Below the pieces are notes generated by a model. That model saw only the letters and a list, made by a program, of their open reading frames with translations. It searched no databases and was not told the DNA's origin. The position numbers and the translations under genes are program-made. This document shows positions 43,657 to 54,080 of a stretch of 64,000 nucleotides of DNA, one piece after another (the first letter of the stretch is position 1; each line of letters starts with the position of its first letter). The DNA is from Neomegalonema perideroedes DSM 15528 (lineage in GTDB: Bacteria; Pseudomonadota; Alphaproteobacteria; Rhodobacterales; Rhodobacteraceae): positions 832,995 to 896,994 of the forward strand of contig NZ_KB893654.1 in the NCBI RefSeq assembly GCF_000374145.1, given 5' to 3'.

Positions 43657-45795
43657 TCAGGAGGCGCGCAGGCGCTTGGCCGCGCGGCGGGCGGCGTGGA
43701 GCAGGGGCTCGGTGTAGCCCGAAGGCTGCTCGACGCCCTTGAAGATCAGATCCCGCGCCGCTTGGAAGGCGGGGCCGTCGTAGGCGGGCGCCATGGGGCG
43801 ATAGGCGGGATCTCCGGCGTTCTGCTCGTCCACGCGCAGAGCCATGCGCCGGAGCGCCTCCTCGACCTCCTCCGCGCGGCAAAGCCCGTGCAGCAGCCAA
43901 TTGGCCAGAAGCTGCGAGGAGATGCGCAAAGTGGCGCGATCCTCCATCAGCGGGACGTCGTTGACGTCCGGCACCTTGGAGCAGCCCACGCCCTGATCCA
44001 CCCAGCGCACCACATAGCCGAGGATCGATTGACAGGCGTCGTCCAGCTCATGGCGCACGGCCTCCGGCGGGAGGTTGCGTCCGGCGAGCATGGGCGGCGT
44101 CAAGAGGGCCTCCTGCGCGGCCTTGGCGCGGGATTTCAGCCCCTCCTGAACCGCATGGACGTCGACCTGATGATAATGCGTGGCGTGGAGCGTCGCGGCG
44201 GTGGGCGAGGGAGTCCATGCGGTGTTGGCGCCCGCCTTGGGATGCCCGATCTTGACTTTGAGCATTTCGGCCATGGCGTCGGGCTTGGCCCACATGCCCT
44301 TGCCGATCTGGCCATGGCCGTCGAGCCCCGCCGCCAGCCCGGCGTCGACGTTGCCGTCCTCATAGGCCGAGAGCCAGGCCGCGCCGCGCATCTCGCCGCG
44401 CGGAATCGCGGGGCCGAGGCGCATGGAGGTGTGGATTTCGTCGCCGGTGCGGTCGAGGAAGCCGGTGTTGATGAAGACGCAGCGTTCTTTCACCGCCGCG
44501 ATGCAGGCCGCGAGATTGGCCGAGGTCCGGCGCTCTTCGTCCATCACCCCGAGCTTGACCGTGTTCCTGGGCAGGCCGAGGATCTCTTCGACCCGACCAT
44601 AAAGCTCATTGGCGAAGGCGACCTCCTCGGGGCCGTGCATCTTGGGCTTCACAACGTAGACGGAGCCTGTGCGGGAATTGCGCGGGCCCTCGCCGGTCTT
44701 TTGGAGGTCGTGCATGGCGGCGGCCACGGTGACCATGGCGTCCATGATCCCTTCGGGAGTCTCCTTCCCGTCGAGCAGCACGGCGTCGGTGGTCATGAGA
44801 TGCCCGACGTTGCGCGCCAGCATCACGGCCCGGCCCGGATGGACCACGGGGCGGCCCTGAGGATCGAGAAACTCCACGTCCGGATTCAGGCGGCGGGTTA
44901 GGGTCCTGCCGCCTTTCTCGAAGCTTTCGGAGAGATCGCCCCGCATCAGCGCCAGCCAATTCGCATAGACGAGGGTCTTATCCTCGGCGTCCACGGCGGC
45001 GACGGCGTCCTCGCAATCCTGAATCGCGGTGAGGGCGCTTTCCAGCCGGATGTCGGAGATTCCGGCGCGGTCGTCCTTGCCGACGCGGCTGGTCGGGTCG
45101 ATCAGAATCTCAATGAGCAGGCCGTTGACGCGCAGAAGGACGTCGCCTTTCGCGCGATGGCCCGCGAATTGAGCGGGATCGCGCAGGCCCGTCTCGCCGC
45201 CCGCGAGCTTCGCGACGAGCGCGCCCTCCCGCAGGGCCAATCCCTCAAGATCGGCCCATGAGCCTGATTCCAGAGGCGCGACCCGATCCAGATGCGCCCG
45301 CGCCCAAGCGACGGCCTGAGCCCCCCGCGCCGGATCATAGCCGCCGGAGGGAATGGGGCCGGGGAGGGCGTCGGTGCCGTAAAGCGCGTCATACAGCGAG
45401 CCCCAGCGCGCATTGGCGGCGTTGAGCGCGAAGCGGGCGTTCATCACCGGAGTCACGAGTTGAGGCCCGGCGATCCGCGCGAGTTCGGGGTCCACATGCG
45501 CCGTCGAGACTTTGAAGGGGGCGGGCTCGGGCTGGAGATAGCCGATTTCCGTCAGAAAGGCGCGATAGGCCGCAGGATCGAAGGGCGCGCGGCGCTCATG
45601 CCATGCGTCGATCTTCGCCTGAAGCTCGGCGCGTTTGTCGAGCAGCCGGGCGTTCTTCGGCGCCAGATCGCGCAGCAGCGCCTCATAGCCGCTCCAGAAG
45701 GCTTCCGGCGCGACTCCGGTCAGAACCTCCTCCTCGATCAGGCGCGCGAGGGGGGCGGCGACGGAAAGACCGCCGCGGGCGACATGACTGGTCAT
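43657..45795 (-). CDS. glcB: Malate synthase G
   Basis: A 712-residue single-chain enzyme of the G isoform. Recognisable parts are [45 protein letters not shown] (active-site region), and [26 protein letters not shown] near the C-terminus. It condenses glyoxylate with acetyl-CoA to malate. The start MTSHVARGG at 45795 has AGGAGG upstream; an extension to 45885 is open but unsupported. With Ecm in the same window it fits glyoxylate use in the ethylmalonyl-CoA pathway. No isocitrate lyase gene is present here. Confidence 0.96.
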   Translation of the reverse strand: MTSHVARGGLSVAAPLARLIEEEVLTGVAPEAFWSGYEALLRDLAPKNARLLDKRAELQAKIDAWHERRAPFDPAAYRAFLTEIGYLQPEPAPFKVSTAHVDPELARIAGPQLVTPVMNARFALNAANARWGSLYDALYGTDALPGPIPSGGYDPARGAQAVAWARAHLDRVAPLESGSWADLEGLALREGALVAKLAGGETGLRDPAQFAGHRAKGDVLLRVNGLLIEILIDPTSRVGKDDRAGISDIRLESALTAIQDCEDAVAAVDAEDKTLVYANWLALMRGDLSESFEKGGRTLTRRLNPDVEFLDPQGRPVVHPGRAVMLARNVGHLMTTDAVLLDGKETPEGIMDAMVTVAAAMHDLQKTGEGPRNSRTGSVYVVKPKMHGPEEVAFANELYGRVEEILGLPRNTVKLGVMDEERRTSANLAACIAAVKERCVFINTGFLDRTGDEIHTSMRLGPAIPRGEMRGAAWLSAYEDGNVDAGLAAGLDGHGQIGKGMWAKPDAMAEMLKVKIGHPKAGANTAWTPSPTAATLHATHYHQVDVHAVQEGLKSRAKAAQEALLTPPMLAGRNLPPEAVRHELDDACQSILGYVVRWVDQGVGCSKVPDVNDVPLMEDRATLRISSQLLANWLLHGLCRAEEVEEALRRMALRVDEQNAGDPAYRPMAPAYDGPAFQAARDLIFKGVEQPSGYTEPLLHAARRAAKRLRAS

Positions 45796-45893
45796 CTGGG
45801 CCTCCTGAACGGGGGAGAAGCTGAAAGCCTTCCGTTTTGATGCGGAATCTTCATGCCACGCCCGATCCGGCTTGGGAAGCTTCACAGGTTTGC

Positions 45894-47084
45894 TCAGTAG
45901 ACGCGCCGCAGATTGAGGAAGCCGCCGAACTGGTCGTATTCCTCGATTCCGAGATTGCTTTCGCGCCGCTCATAAAACAGCGTCAGCTCAGGCTGGAAGC
46001 CGCCCCATGCGAGCCGCTCATGCGCCAAAGTCAGCATGGGCCGCCAAGTCGCGTCTCGGCGGGGCGCGCCGATGAGGAGATGCGGCTCGTCATAGCGGGT
46101 CAGGGTCGCGGAGAGGCGGGGCGTCACGTCGAAGCCGCCCGCCTCGAAGCTGAGGCCCAACTCCAGACGCGGCGCCGTATAGGCGAAAAAGCCGTCGCGG
46201 CTGTCGCGCCGTTCAAGAGAAGCCTGCGCGAAGAGCGTCGCGTGAGGCCCGAGGCTCCAGTCGCCCATGACGTAGCCGCGATAGAACCCGCCGGAGATCT
46301 CGGCGCGCTCGGCGCTCAGATAGCCGATTTGTCCGCCGAAGCCGAGCCGCGCATGCTCGGAGATCCGAAAGCGCCGCCAAATCTCCACGGAGGGCAGGAG
46401 GAAAGAGCCCTCGTTCCGCGCCCATTCCCCCGCGAGGCTCGCCTGAAGGAAGACGCCCGGCGCGAAGCTCAATTCGCGGCCTATGGCGAGATCGGCGCGG
46501 GCGGAGGTCAGATCCGAATCCTCGAAGAGGCTCGCCGAGGCGTGCAGCTTGGTCAGGAGATCGCTCTCCCAGAGCTTTTCAAGCGAGACCCAAGGCTCGA
46601 CGCCATAAACGGTCTTTTTCTCGGCGGGGGGCTGATACTCCAGCGGGACGCCGTTGAAGAAGATCGTCCCGCCCTCGGAGACTTTGGAGGGATTGGAATC
46701 GGTGGTCAGCCGCGCGCCGTAGCGCAGGCGCAGGCTGCGCAGTTCGGCGGCCTCCAGATAGGGCAGGATGTTGCGTTTGACGCTTTGGGGCGTCTCGGGG
46801 GCCCCGGAGACCTCGCGAAAGAGCCGCAGAGCCTCGCCATGGCGGCCCGCGAAGAGCAAAGCCCGCGCCCGCTCCAGCTTGATGCGCGGCGTGACGGCCT
46901 CGGGCGGCAGGGCGCCGAGGATCTCCGCCGCCTCTTCGGGGCGGCCTTCGGAAAGAGCCTCCAACCCGGCGAGGAAGCGCGCCTCCACCTCTTCGGGGGC
47001 GAGGGCGCGCGCCGGAGCGCCGGAACTCAGGCTCAAAAGCGCGAGCGCCGCCGCGCAGGCCCGTCGGGATGAGGAAGGCTTCAT
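45894..47084 (-). CDS. Slam-like (DUF560) outer-membrane protein with TPR domain
   Basis: A 396-residue exported protein. The signal peptide ends near ARA (residue 27), followed by TPR-like helices (about 30-115, [20 protein letters not shown]) and a beta-barrel domain to the C-terminus with alternating strands and a final aromatic residue (RRVY). [16 protein letters not shown] at the start of the barrel resembles the DUF560/surface-lipoprotein-assembly-modifier group, whose Neisseria members move lipoproteins to the cell surface. No lipoprotein partner gene is adjacent. An ordinary TPR-porin is an alternative. Confidence 0.6.
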   Translation of the reverse strand: MKPSSSRRACAAALALLSLSSGAPARALAPEEVEARFLAGLEALSEGRPEEAAEILGALPPEAVTPRIKLERARALLFAGRHGEALRLFREVSGAPETPQSVKRNILPYLEAAELRSLRLRYGARLTTDSNPSKVSEGGTIFFNGVPLEYQPPAEKKTVYGVEPWVSLEKLWESDLLTKLHASASLFEDSDLTSARADLAIGRELSFAPGVFLQASLAGEWARNEGSFLLPSVEIWRRFRISEHARLGFGGQIGYLSAERAEISGGFYRGYVMGDWSLGPHATLFAQASLERRDSRDGFFAYTAPRLELGLSFEAGGFDVTPRLSATLTRYDEPHLLIGAPRRDATWRPMLTLAHERLAWGGFQPELTLFYERRESNLGIEEYDQFGGFLNLRRVY

Positions 47085-47267
47085 GCGCCGCGCTCCGGAG
47101 CGAAAGGCGCCGGATCGGCGCTTTGACCAAGGCGCCGGATCGGCGCTGCGCAAGGAATAGGGCGAAAAGGCTGAGGATCTCTTGAAACGAATTGGCCGCC
47201 CGCCTGAGGAGCGTTTATGCTCCGGGCTTCCGCGCGGCTCGTCGCGGAGGGAAACCGGAGGGCGCCT

Positions 47268-48131
47268 ATGGAGCGGATCGTCTATCGTCATGACGGCTTC
47301 ACGCCGGAGAGCGAGGCGCGGATCAGCCTGTTCGACCGCGGCTTTCTCTTCGGCGACGCGGTGTATGAAGTCACGGCGGCGCTGGACGGCCGCCTGATCG
47401 ACGAGGACCTGCATCTGGAGCGTCTGGAGCGTTCTCTCTCGGAGCTGGAGATCCCCATGCCTCTGCCGCGCGCGGAGATCGCGGGGATTCAGGCCGAACT
47501 CGTCGCCCGCAACGGGCTGAAGGAGGGGGTGGTCTATCTCCATGTCTCGCGCGGCGCCGCCGACCGGGATTTCATCTGGTCCGAAGACCTCAAGCCTCTG
47601 CTGATCGGCTTCACCCAGACGAAGATCGTCCGCGATTCTCCCTCCCAACGCGAGGGAATCGCGGTGGATCTCGCCCCGGATCCGCGCTGGGCGCGGCGCG
47701 ACGTCAAAACCGCCATGCTGCTCGGGCAGGCGCTCGCCAAGCGCGCGGCGCGGAGACGCGGCTTTCAGGAGGTCTGGCTCGTCGAGGAGGGGGAGATCAC
47801 CGAAGGCGCCTCCTCCACGGCCTGGATCGTCACGCGCGAGGGGCGGATCGTGACGCGCGGGAATTCCTGGGCCGTTTTGCCGGGCTGCACCCGGCGGGCG
47901 GTTCTGCGGCTCTGCGCCGAGCAGGGGCTGAGCTTCGAGGAGCGCGCCTTCTCGCCGGAGGAGGCGCAGGCGGCCGCCGAAGCCTTCGTCACCTCGGCCA
48001 CGAGCTTCGTGACTCCCGTGGTGCGGATCGGCGACGAGATTCTCGGCGACGGGCGCCCCGGCCCCACGACCCGACGCCTTCAGGCGCTGTATCTCGAAGC
48101 GGTTTCGAAGCCGGAGGCCGCGCCCGCCTGA
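47268..48131 (+). CDS. D-amino-acid aminotransferase-like PLP enzyme (class IV)
   Basis: A 287-residue protein of the class IV aminotransferase fold. The PLP lysine is K147 in RRDVKTAMLLGQALAK, and phosphate-binding residues occur in EITEGASSTAWIV. SLFDRGFLFGDAVYEV is the usual N-terminal motif. The D-alanine aminotransferase group is the best match. The ATG at 47268 with GGAG upstream is preferred over the ATG at 47217. It transfers amino groups between D-amino acids and 2-oxoglutarate, for example for D-glutamate supply. It is followed after 56 bases by the amidohydrolase gene. Confidence 0.87.
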   Translation: MERIVYRHDGFTPESEARISLFDRGFLFGDAVYEVTAALDGRLIDEDLHLERLERSLSELEIPMPLPRAEIAGIQAELVARNGLKEGVVYLHVSRGAADRDFIWSEDLKPLLIGFTQTKIVRDSPSQREGIAVDLAPDPRWARRDVKTAMLLGQALAKRAARRRGFQEVWLVEEGEITEGASSTAWIVTREGRIVTRGNSWAVLPGCTRRAVLRLCAEQGLSFEERAFSPEEAQAAAEAFVTSATSFVTPVVRIGDEILGDGRPGPTTRRLQALYLEAVSKPEAAPA

Positions 48132-48187
48132 AGCGAAAGGCGGAGTCTGAACGTCGAAGCCCGAACGTCGAATAAGGAGCATGAAGG

Positions 48188-49822
48188 ATGGGCGAAGCCC
48201 TCGTGACGGCGGATCTGATCTTGAAGGGCGGCCGCATCTGGCGCGGGCGCGGTTTGGCGCCGCATGAGGCTCTGGCGGTCTGGGGCGGCAAGGTGCTGGC
48301 CTCCGGGACTTCCGGGGAGGTCATGGCCCTCGCCGGGCCGCAGACCGAGATCATCGATCTCGAAGGCCGTTTCGCCTGTCCCGGGCTGAACGACAATCAT
48401 CTGCATCTGATCGCGACCGGGCTGTTCATGGGCTGGGCGGACGCGACGCCTCAGGCCGCGCCGAGCCTCGCCGCGCTGCTGGAGCTTCTGCGCGCGCGCG
48501 CCGCCGAGACGCCCAAAGGCGAATGGGTGCTGGCTCGCGGCTACGACCAGACGCGGTTGGACGTCGGGGTCCATCCCACCCGCGCGGATCTCGACCGCGC
48601 CGCGCCGGATCATCCGGTTTTGCTCAAGCGCGCCTGCACCCATATGGCCGTCGCCAATTCGAAGGCTCTGGAGCTGGCGGGCGTGACCGAGGCCACGCCC
48701 GCGCCCGAAGGCGGCGTGATCGGCCGCGGCGCCGACGGGCGGCTCGACGGCCTCCTCGCCGAGAACGCGCAGCGGCTCGTCGAGTCGAAAATCCCCGCCC
48801 CCACGCAGGAGGCCCTCGTCGAGGCCGTCGAGCGGGGCGGAAAGCTCCTGCTCTCCTATGGGATCACCAGCTGCATGGAGGCGGCTCTTGGGCATGTCGC
48901 GGGGCTCGCCGAGCTGCGGGCCTATCAGCAGGCCAAACGCGAGGGCCGTCTGCCTTTGCGGGTCTGGCTGACGCTCTTCGGCGATCCGGGCGGCTCCATC
49001 GTGGAGGCGTGCTGGAGCATGGGGCTGGTCACCGGCGTCGGCGACGACATGATGCGGATCGGCGGGGTCAAGCTCTTCCTCGACGGCTCGGCGGGCGGGC
49101 GCACGGCCTGGATGACCCGGCCCTATAAGGATCAGCCGGAGAATTTCGGCGTGCAGATGCTGCCCACGCCGCAGGTGGAGGCCATGGTCCGCGACCTCCA
49201 CGGACGCGGCTACCGCATGGCCTGCCACGCCATCGGCGACGGCGCCGTAGAGCAGATCCTGACCGCCTATGAAAAGGCTCTGGCGGCCTCTCCCGATCCC
49301 GAGCGCCGCCACCGCGTCGAGCATTGCGGCTACGCCTCGCCGGAGCATGGGCGCCGGATGAAGGCCGCGGGGATCTATCCCGCCGGGCAGCAGGTCTTTC
49401 TGCATGATTTCGGCGACGGCTATGTCTCGGTCCTCGGAGAGGAGCGCGGCGGCGGCTCTTATCCCGCCGGGAGCTGGGCGCGTCTGGGGCTGAAGCCCTC
49501 GACGGGTTCGGATTCGCCGGTCTGCTCGCCCAATCCCTTCCCGAATCTGCATGCGATGATCACCCGCCGGACCTGGAGAGGGACGACGCTGCGGGCCGAG
49601 GAGCGTCTGAGCCGCGAGGAGGCTCTGCAGGCCTTCACCGAACACGGCGCCTACGCCGAAAAGGCCGAGGCGACGAAAGGCCGCCTCATTCCCGGCCAAT
49701 GGGCGGACGTGGCGGTCTTCGATCAGGATCTGCTGGAGGCGCCCCCGGAGGTCGTCCTTTCCGGGACGCGCTGCCTGCTGACGCTGCTCGCGGGGCGGGT
49801 CGTCCATGACGCGCGCGGCTAG
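48188..49822 (+). CDS. Amidohydrolase family 3 protein (YtcJ-like)
   Basis: A 544-residue metal-dependent hydrolase. It contains the HxH motif NDNHLHL near residue 71, ACHAIGDGA, HRVEHCGY and GSDSPVCSPNP of the amidohydrolase-3 group, with the small N- and C-terminal beta domains (ADLILKGGRIW; GQWADVAVFDQD). Members act on N-substituted amides, formamides or related compounds. No signal peptide is seen. It is probably co-transcribed with the aminotransferase gene; the substrate is unknown. Confidence 0.87.
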   Translation: MGEALVTADLILKGGRIWRGRGLAPHEALAVWGGKVLASGTSGEVMALAGPQTEIIDLEGRFACPGLNDNHLHLIATGLFMGWADATPQAAPSLAALLELLRARAAETPKGEWVLARGYDQTRLDVGVHPTRADLDRAAPDHPVLLKRACTHMAVANSKALELAGVTEATPAPEGGVIGRGADGRLDGLLAENAQRLVESKIPAPTQEALVEAVERGGKLLLSYGITSCMEAALGHVAGLAELRAYQQAKREGRLPLRVWLTLFGDPGGSIVEACWSMGLVTGVGDDMMRIGGVKLFLDGSAGGRTAWMTRPYKDQPENFGVQMLPTPQVEAMVRDLHGRGYRMACHAIGDGAVEQILTAYEKALAASPDPERRHRVEHCGYASPEHGRRMKAAGIYPAGQQVFLHDFGDGYVSVLGEERGGGSYPAGSWARLGLKPSTGSDSPVCSPNPFPNLHAMITRRTWRGTTLRAEERLSREEALQAFTEHGAYAEKAEATKGRLIPGQWADVAVFDQDLLEAPPEVVLSGTRCLLTLLAGRVVHDARG

Positions 49823-49928
49823 GGCGGCGCTTGGGCGCGCGTCGCGTCTTGCGATGGTCTGCGCCCCTCGTTAGGCTGTCGCGGCTTTAGGCTTTTGATG
49901 TCGCGCTTCGCTTGGGAATTTGAAGAAG

Positions 49929-52900
49929 ATGAACAGCTTGACCTCTGGAGACGCCGCCTCCCCTCTTGACGAAGGCGCTTCCGTCGGGCCGGGGATCGTT
50001 TTCGTGGACGGCGCCGCCGAGGACCAAAGCCTCCTGCGCCATCAGATCTACGCTCCGATCAAGGCCGCGCTCTCCCCGGAGACGTCTTGGAGGGACGGAG
50101 AGAAGGATCTGCCCGCCGAGGGAGCGGAGTTGCGCGTCTCCCTTTTCCCGAAGACTCCCGGCGAAATCCTGCTGGCCTTCGATCTGGCGGATCGCAATTA
50201 TTTCAGCCAGTTCACCCCTGAGAAATGGCCTTTCGTCCGCAATTTCCGCAAGATCTTCGTGCCGGGCGCATGGGCGGCCCGCCGCCTGACGACGGATCCT
50301 GAGCTGATGGTCGATCCTGAGGCGGTGGTCGTCGTGGGCTCGCCGCGCGTGGATCATCTGCGCGCCTTGCAGGCGCAGCTGCCTCCGCGCCCGAGGAACG
50401 CGCCTTTCCGCATCCTCTTCGCGCCGCTGAACGAGCAATGGCACGGCGTCGACGGCCCCATGAGCTGCCGCGCGGATATGGAGCCCCATCTGGAGCTTCT
50501 GCGCGCGCAAGGAGAGCTGGTCCTCGCCGTGGACGAGCGGGTCGGGCGGGAGAAGCGCCCCGTCACCGAGGAGCTGTTGACGGCCGACGTGGTGATCACC
50601 GATTACGCCTCCTTGATTTATGAGGCCTGGGCGCTCGGCAAGCCGGTGATCTTCCCGAGCTGGATCACGCGCGACCGCATTCTGGAGCGCGCGCCCGATT
50701 GCGCCGAGGCCCATATCCACCGCGAACGGATCGGCCATCATCCGGAAAGCCTTGAGGAGATGCTGGAGCTTCTGGCTAAGAAGCGGCGTCTGGATCTCGG
50801 GGCGGGGGTCGAGGATTTTCTGGAGGATTATCTCGCCAATCCGCGCGAGGCCGGCGCCGGAGAAGCCGCGGCGCGGGAGCTGGAGGGGCTGCTGGACGCG
50901 CGCTCCGATCTGGACGAGGAGGATCTCCGCGAGCAGCTCCGCCTCGCGCAGCGGGCCAAGGAATGGCTGGAGGTCGAGCGTCTGGTTCTGGTTCTTCTGC
51001 CCTTCGGCGCGGAGGATCCGAAGCTCTGGGATTCTCTGGCGCGCGCCCGCAACGGGCGGAGCGCATGGCGGGAGGAGGCCGAAGCCCTCGCGCGCGCCGC
51101 CGCTCTGAAGCCGCAGGACGCGGGGCTGCGCCACAGGCTCGGTTTGGCGGAGCAGAGGGCGGGGCGTCCCGCCTCCGCCTCCGCCGCCTTCGCCGCCGCC
51201 ATCGAGCTCGCGCCCAAGAAGGCGACTGCGGATTGGTTCTATCGGCTCGGCTATTGTCTGGAGAAGGCGGATCCCGCCGATCCCGATTTCGCGCAGCTTC
51301 CGCCGGTCTCCGCCGCTCAGGCCTATGCGAAGGCCTGCGCGAAAGACGAGGTCGCCGCGAAATTCGGCGTGGGCGCGCTCCATGCGAAAAGCGGGCGCTG
51401 GCGCGAGGCGCAGGCCGCTTATCGCCTGCATCTGAGCCGCCATCCGCTGGACGCCGAATTGCGCTATCGGCTCGGCATGTCCCATGACCGGCTGTACGAA
51501 TGGGCCGAAGCGGAGGCGCGTTACGTCGAAGCCCTCGCTTTGGATTCCGAAAAGCCGCAATGGCATTATCGGCTCGGCTTCGCGCTGGAGCGTCAGGAGA
51601 AGTTCGCGGAGGCGGCGGAGGCCTATCTTCACGCCGCGCGGGGCTCCAAGACCCATCAGGCGCTGTGGTTCTATCGGGCGGGCTGCGCGCTGGAGAAGCT
51701 CGGGCGGCTGGAGGAGGCCTGCGCGGCCTATGTCGCGGTTCTGCCCGAAGCGGCGCCCCCCCCGCCGCCTGCGCCGCATATGGCGCGTCTGCAGGCCGCG
51801 CATGTGGAGCTTCTGCGCGATCTGCTTCAGGATCGGCCGAACGACGATAAGCTCTGGTCGCAATATAGCCGCGTTCTCGAGGGGCTGGGCGACCGCGAAG
51901 CCGCCGCCACGGCGCTCTCAGAGGCTCTGCTCTGCGCGCCGGAGCCGAACATGGCCTACGCCAAGCGCCGCGCCGCCCTCTCCGCCGTCCGCTCCGAGCG
52001 GCAGGTGATCGAATCGCGCCTCGCGCGCGACGCCTCGCGCGCCAAGGAATGGGCGCGTCTGAGCGAATTGATGGAGGCCGGCGGCGAGCCGGAGGCCGCC
52101 GTCGAGGCGATGCGGCAGGCGCTGATGCGCGCGTCCGACCATCAGCCGACATGGAGCCATCGTCTGGGCGCGTTGCTGGCGGGGCTGGGGCGGTTCGGGG
52201 AGGCTTGCGCGGCCTTCCGGGATCAGCGGATCCTTCAGCGTCCGCATGGCGTCTCCGAGGCCGCCTTCGAGACGACCCCCGCTTTGCACGAGACCGCGGC
52301 CTATCGCGAATTCTTCGACGTGCTGCCTTTGGTCCCGCGGACGATCCTCTATGAATCCTTCAGCGGCGAGGGCTGTTCGGACAATCCTCTGGCGATCTTC
52401 CGCTTTGTCGAGCGGGATCCGCGCTTCGCGGGCTGGCTGCACGTCTGGACGCTGAACGACCTGTCTAAAGCGCCCAAGGAGCTGCTCAAGCGCAAGGACG
52501 TGATCTTCGTCGTCAAGAAGAGCCTGAATTATCAGCGCTGGCTCGCCACGGCCGAATATCTGATCACCAACGCCGCCTTCCCGGCCTATTTCCTGCGCAA
52601 GGAGGGACAGAAATATCTCAGCACCTGGCACGGGACGCCGCTCAAGACTCTGGGCTACGACGTCAATGAAACGCCGATTCAGCGGGCCAATACGGCGCGC
52701 AATCTGATTCAGGCCTCGCTCTTCATCGCGCCCAACGCCCATACCGAGCATGTGATGCTCGATCGTTACGGCGTGCGGAATCTCTTCTCCGGGCGCTCTT
52801 TGCTCAGCGGCTATCCGCGCATCGACTTGCTGGTCAACGCGACCGAGGCGGAGAAGGCCGCCATGCGCCAGCAGCTGGGCCTGACTCCCGGCAAGCCCAT

Positions 52901-54035
52901 GGTCCTCTTCGCCCCGACCTATCGCGGCTATTGGGCGACGCCCGAGCTTGAGGCCGAGGCCCTGATCGCGACCATCGAGCGGATGAAAAGCCCGGATTAC
53001 GACCTCGTCTTCCGGGGCCATTACTTCGCGGAGCGCTTCATCATGCAGATGGGGCTTCCGGTGAAGATCGCGCCGCACTCCATCGACAGCTGCAGCCTTT
53101 TGTCGATCGTGGACGTCCTCGTCTCGGATTACTCCTCGATCTTTTACGATTTCCTCGTCACCGGGCGTCCGGTCATCCATTACGTTCCCGACTGGGACGA
53201 ATACGCCCAGAATCGCGGGCTTTATTTCGGCAAGGACGAGATCCCCGGCCTCGTCGCCGAGAACGACGAGGAGCTGGAGCAGGCCCTCGCCGCCTGCGTC
53301 CGCGATCCGAAGGGGCGGATCTCCGCGCGCTATCGCGCCGACGCCAAGACCTATTGCCCCTTCGAGGACGGCCAAGCCTCGGCGCGGGTCGTCGAAGCCT
53401 TCTTCTTCGAGGAGCGCGCGCCGACGCCGCCGAAGCCCCCGGAGGGGCGCAAGACTCTGCTGGTCCATGGCGGCGCGCTCGACGCGGGGCCGGAGCTGGA
53501 GGAGCTGCGCGGCCTGCTCGCGGAGGCCAAGGCGCAGGGACATTTCAACACGCTGGTGGTGGATCGCCACGTGGTCGTGAGCGACGAGGCCCGCATCGCG
53601 ACCGCCCAATCCCTGATCGCGGATGCGGATGTGATCGTCCGCTTCGGCAAAGCCTGCATGACGCTTGAAGAGGAATGGCTGAACGAGAAGCTGAAGACGC
53701 GCGAATTCTTCCTCTCGCCTGCGATGCGCGCCGTCTTCGGAGCGGCCTTGCGGCATGAGGCCCGGAGGCTCTTCGGCTGGGCGCATTTCGACGTCTCGCT
53801 GGATCTGGACGGCGCGCGGCCCTTCTGGGTCAATCTCTTCGTCGAGGCTCTGGGAGACGAGCCGCTGATCCGCGTCACGGAGGCGACCCTCGCGCGGGCG
53901 GAGATGCGCGCGATCGGAATCGAGCGCCGCGCCTATGCGCCTGAAAGGCTCGCGGCGCTTCTGAAGACCGAAGAGGCGCCGCCGAAGGCGAAGACGCCCG
54001 CGAAGCGGAAATCCGCCAAACGCGATCAGAGCTGA
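49929..54035 (+). CDS. Giant TPR protein with two CDP-glycerol glycerophosphotransferase-like modules
   Basis: A 1,368-residue protein without a signal peptide. Residues 1 to about 310 resemble the GT-B C-terminal half of CDP-glycerol glycerophosphotransferases, with VVITDYASLIYEAWALGKPV around D225. About 320-780 is a TPR array (repeats such as FYRLGYCLEKADPADPD and RYRLGMSHDRLYEWAEAEARY). About 800-1170 is a complete TagF-like domain with LSTWHGTPLKTLGY (H901) and VLVSDYSSIFYDF (D1067). A further domain of about 150 residues and a Lys-rich tail complete it. TagF-type enzymes transfer glycerol- or other polyol-phosphate to surface polymers. The upstream TTG at 49920 is an alternative start. 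The gene stands alone. Capsule or surface-polymer synthesis is inferred. Confidence 0.85.
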   Translation: MNSLTSGDAASPLDEGASVGPGIVFVDGAAEDQSLLRHQIYAPIKAALSPETSWRDGEKDLPAEGAELRVSLFPKTPGEILLAFDLADRNYFSQFTPEKWPFVRNFRKIFVPGAWAARRLTTDPELMVDPEAVVVVGSPRVDHLRALQAQLPPRPRNAPFRILFAPLNEQWHGVDGPMSCRADMEPHLELLRAQGELVLAVDERVGREKRPVTEELLTADVVITDYASLIYEAWALGKPVIFPSWITRDRILERAPDCAEAHIHRERIGHHPESLEEMLELLAKKRRLDLGAGVEDFLEDYLANPREAGAGEAAARELEGLLDARSDLDEEDLREQLRLAQRAKEWLEVERLVLVLLPFGAEDPKLWDSLARARNGRSAWREEAEALARAAALKPQDAGLRHRLGLAEQRAGRPASASAAFAAAIELAPKKATADWFYRLGYCLEKADPADPDFAQLPPVSAAQAYAKACAKDEVAAKFGVGALHAKSGRWREAQAAYRLHLSRHPLDAELRYRLGMSHDRLYEWAEAEARYVEALALDSEKPQWHYRLGFALERQEKFAEAAEAYLHAARGSKTHQALWFYRAGCALEKLGRLEEACAAYVAVLPEAAPPPPPAPHMARLQAAHVELLRDLLQDRPNDDKLWSQYSRVLEGLGDREAAATALSEALLCAPEPNMAYAKRRAALSAVRSERQVIESRLARDASRAKEWARLSELMEAGGEPEAAVEAMRQALMRASDHQPTWSHRLGALLAGLGRFGEACAAFRDQRILQRPHGVSEAAFETTPALHETAAYREFFDVLPLVPRTILYESFSGEGCSDNPLAIFRFVERDPRFAGWLHVWTLNDLSKAPKELLKRKDVIFVVKKSLNYQRWLATAEYLITNAAFPAYFLRKEGQKYLSTWHGTPLKTLGYDVNETPIQRANTARNLIQASLFIAPNAHTEHVMLDRYGVRNLFSGRSLLSGYPRIDLLVNATEAEKAAMRQQLGLTPGKPMVLFAPTYRGYWATPELEAEALIATIERMKSPDYDLVFRGHYFAERFIMQMGLPVKIAPHSIDSCSLLSIVDVLVSDYSSIFYDFLVTGRPVIHYVPDWDEYAQNRGLYFGKDEIPGLVAENDEELEQALAACVRDPKGRISARYRADAKTYCPFEDGQASARVVEAFFFEERAPTPPKPPEGRKTLLVHGGALDAGPELEELRGLLAEAKAQGHFNTLVVDRHVVVSDEARIATAQSLIADADVIVRFGKACMTLEEEWLNEKLKTREFFLSPAMRAVFGAALRHEARRLFGWAHFDVSLDLDGARPFWVNLFVEALGDEPLIRVTEATLARAEMRAIGIERRAYAPERLAALLKTEEAPPKAKTPAKRKSAKRDQS

Positions 54036-54047
54036 GCCTCGCCTCCT

Positions 54048-54074
54048 GCGCGCCGCCTCTCCCGGACGGCGCGC
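54048..54074. other. Hairpin between convergent genes
   Basis: GCGCGCCG (54048-54055) pairs with CGGCGCGC (54067-54074). It lies between the convergent transferase and transporter genes and has no T run on either side, so it is only a possible terminator. Confidence 0.3.
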
Positions 54075-54080
54075 GGGGCC

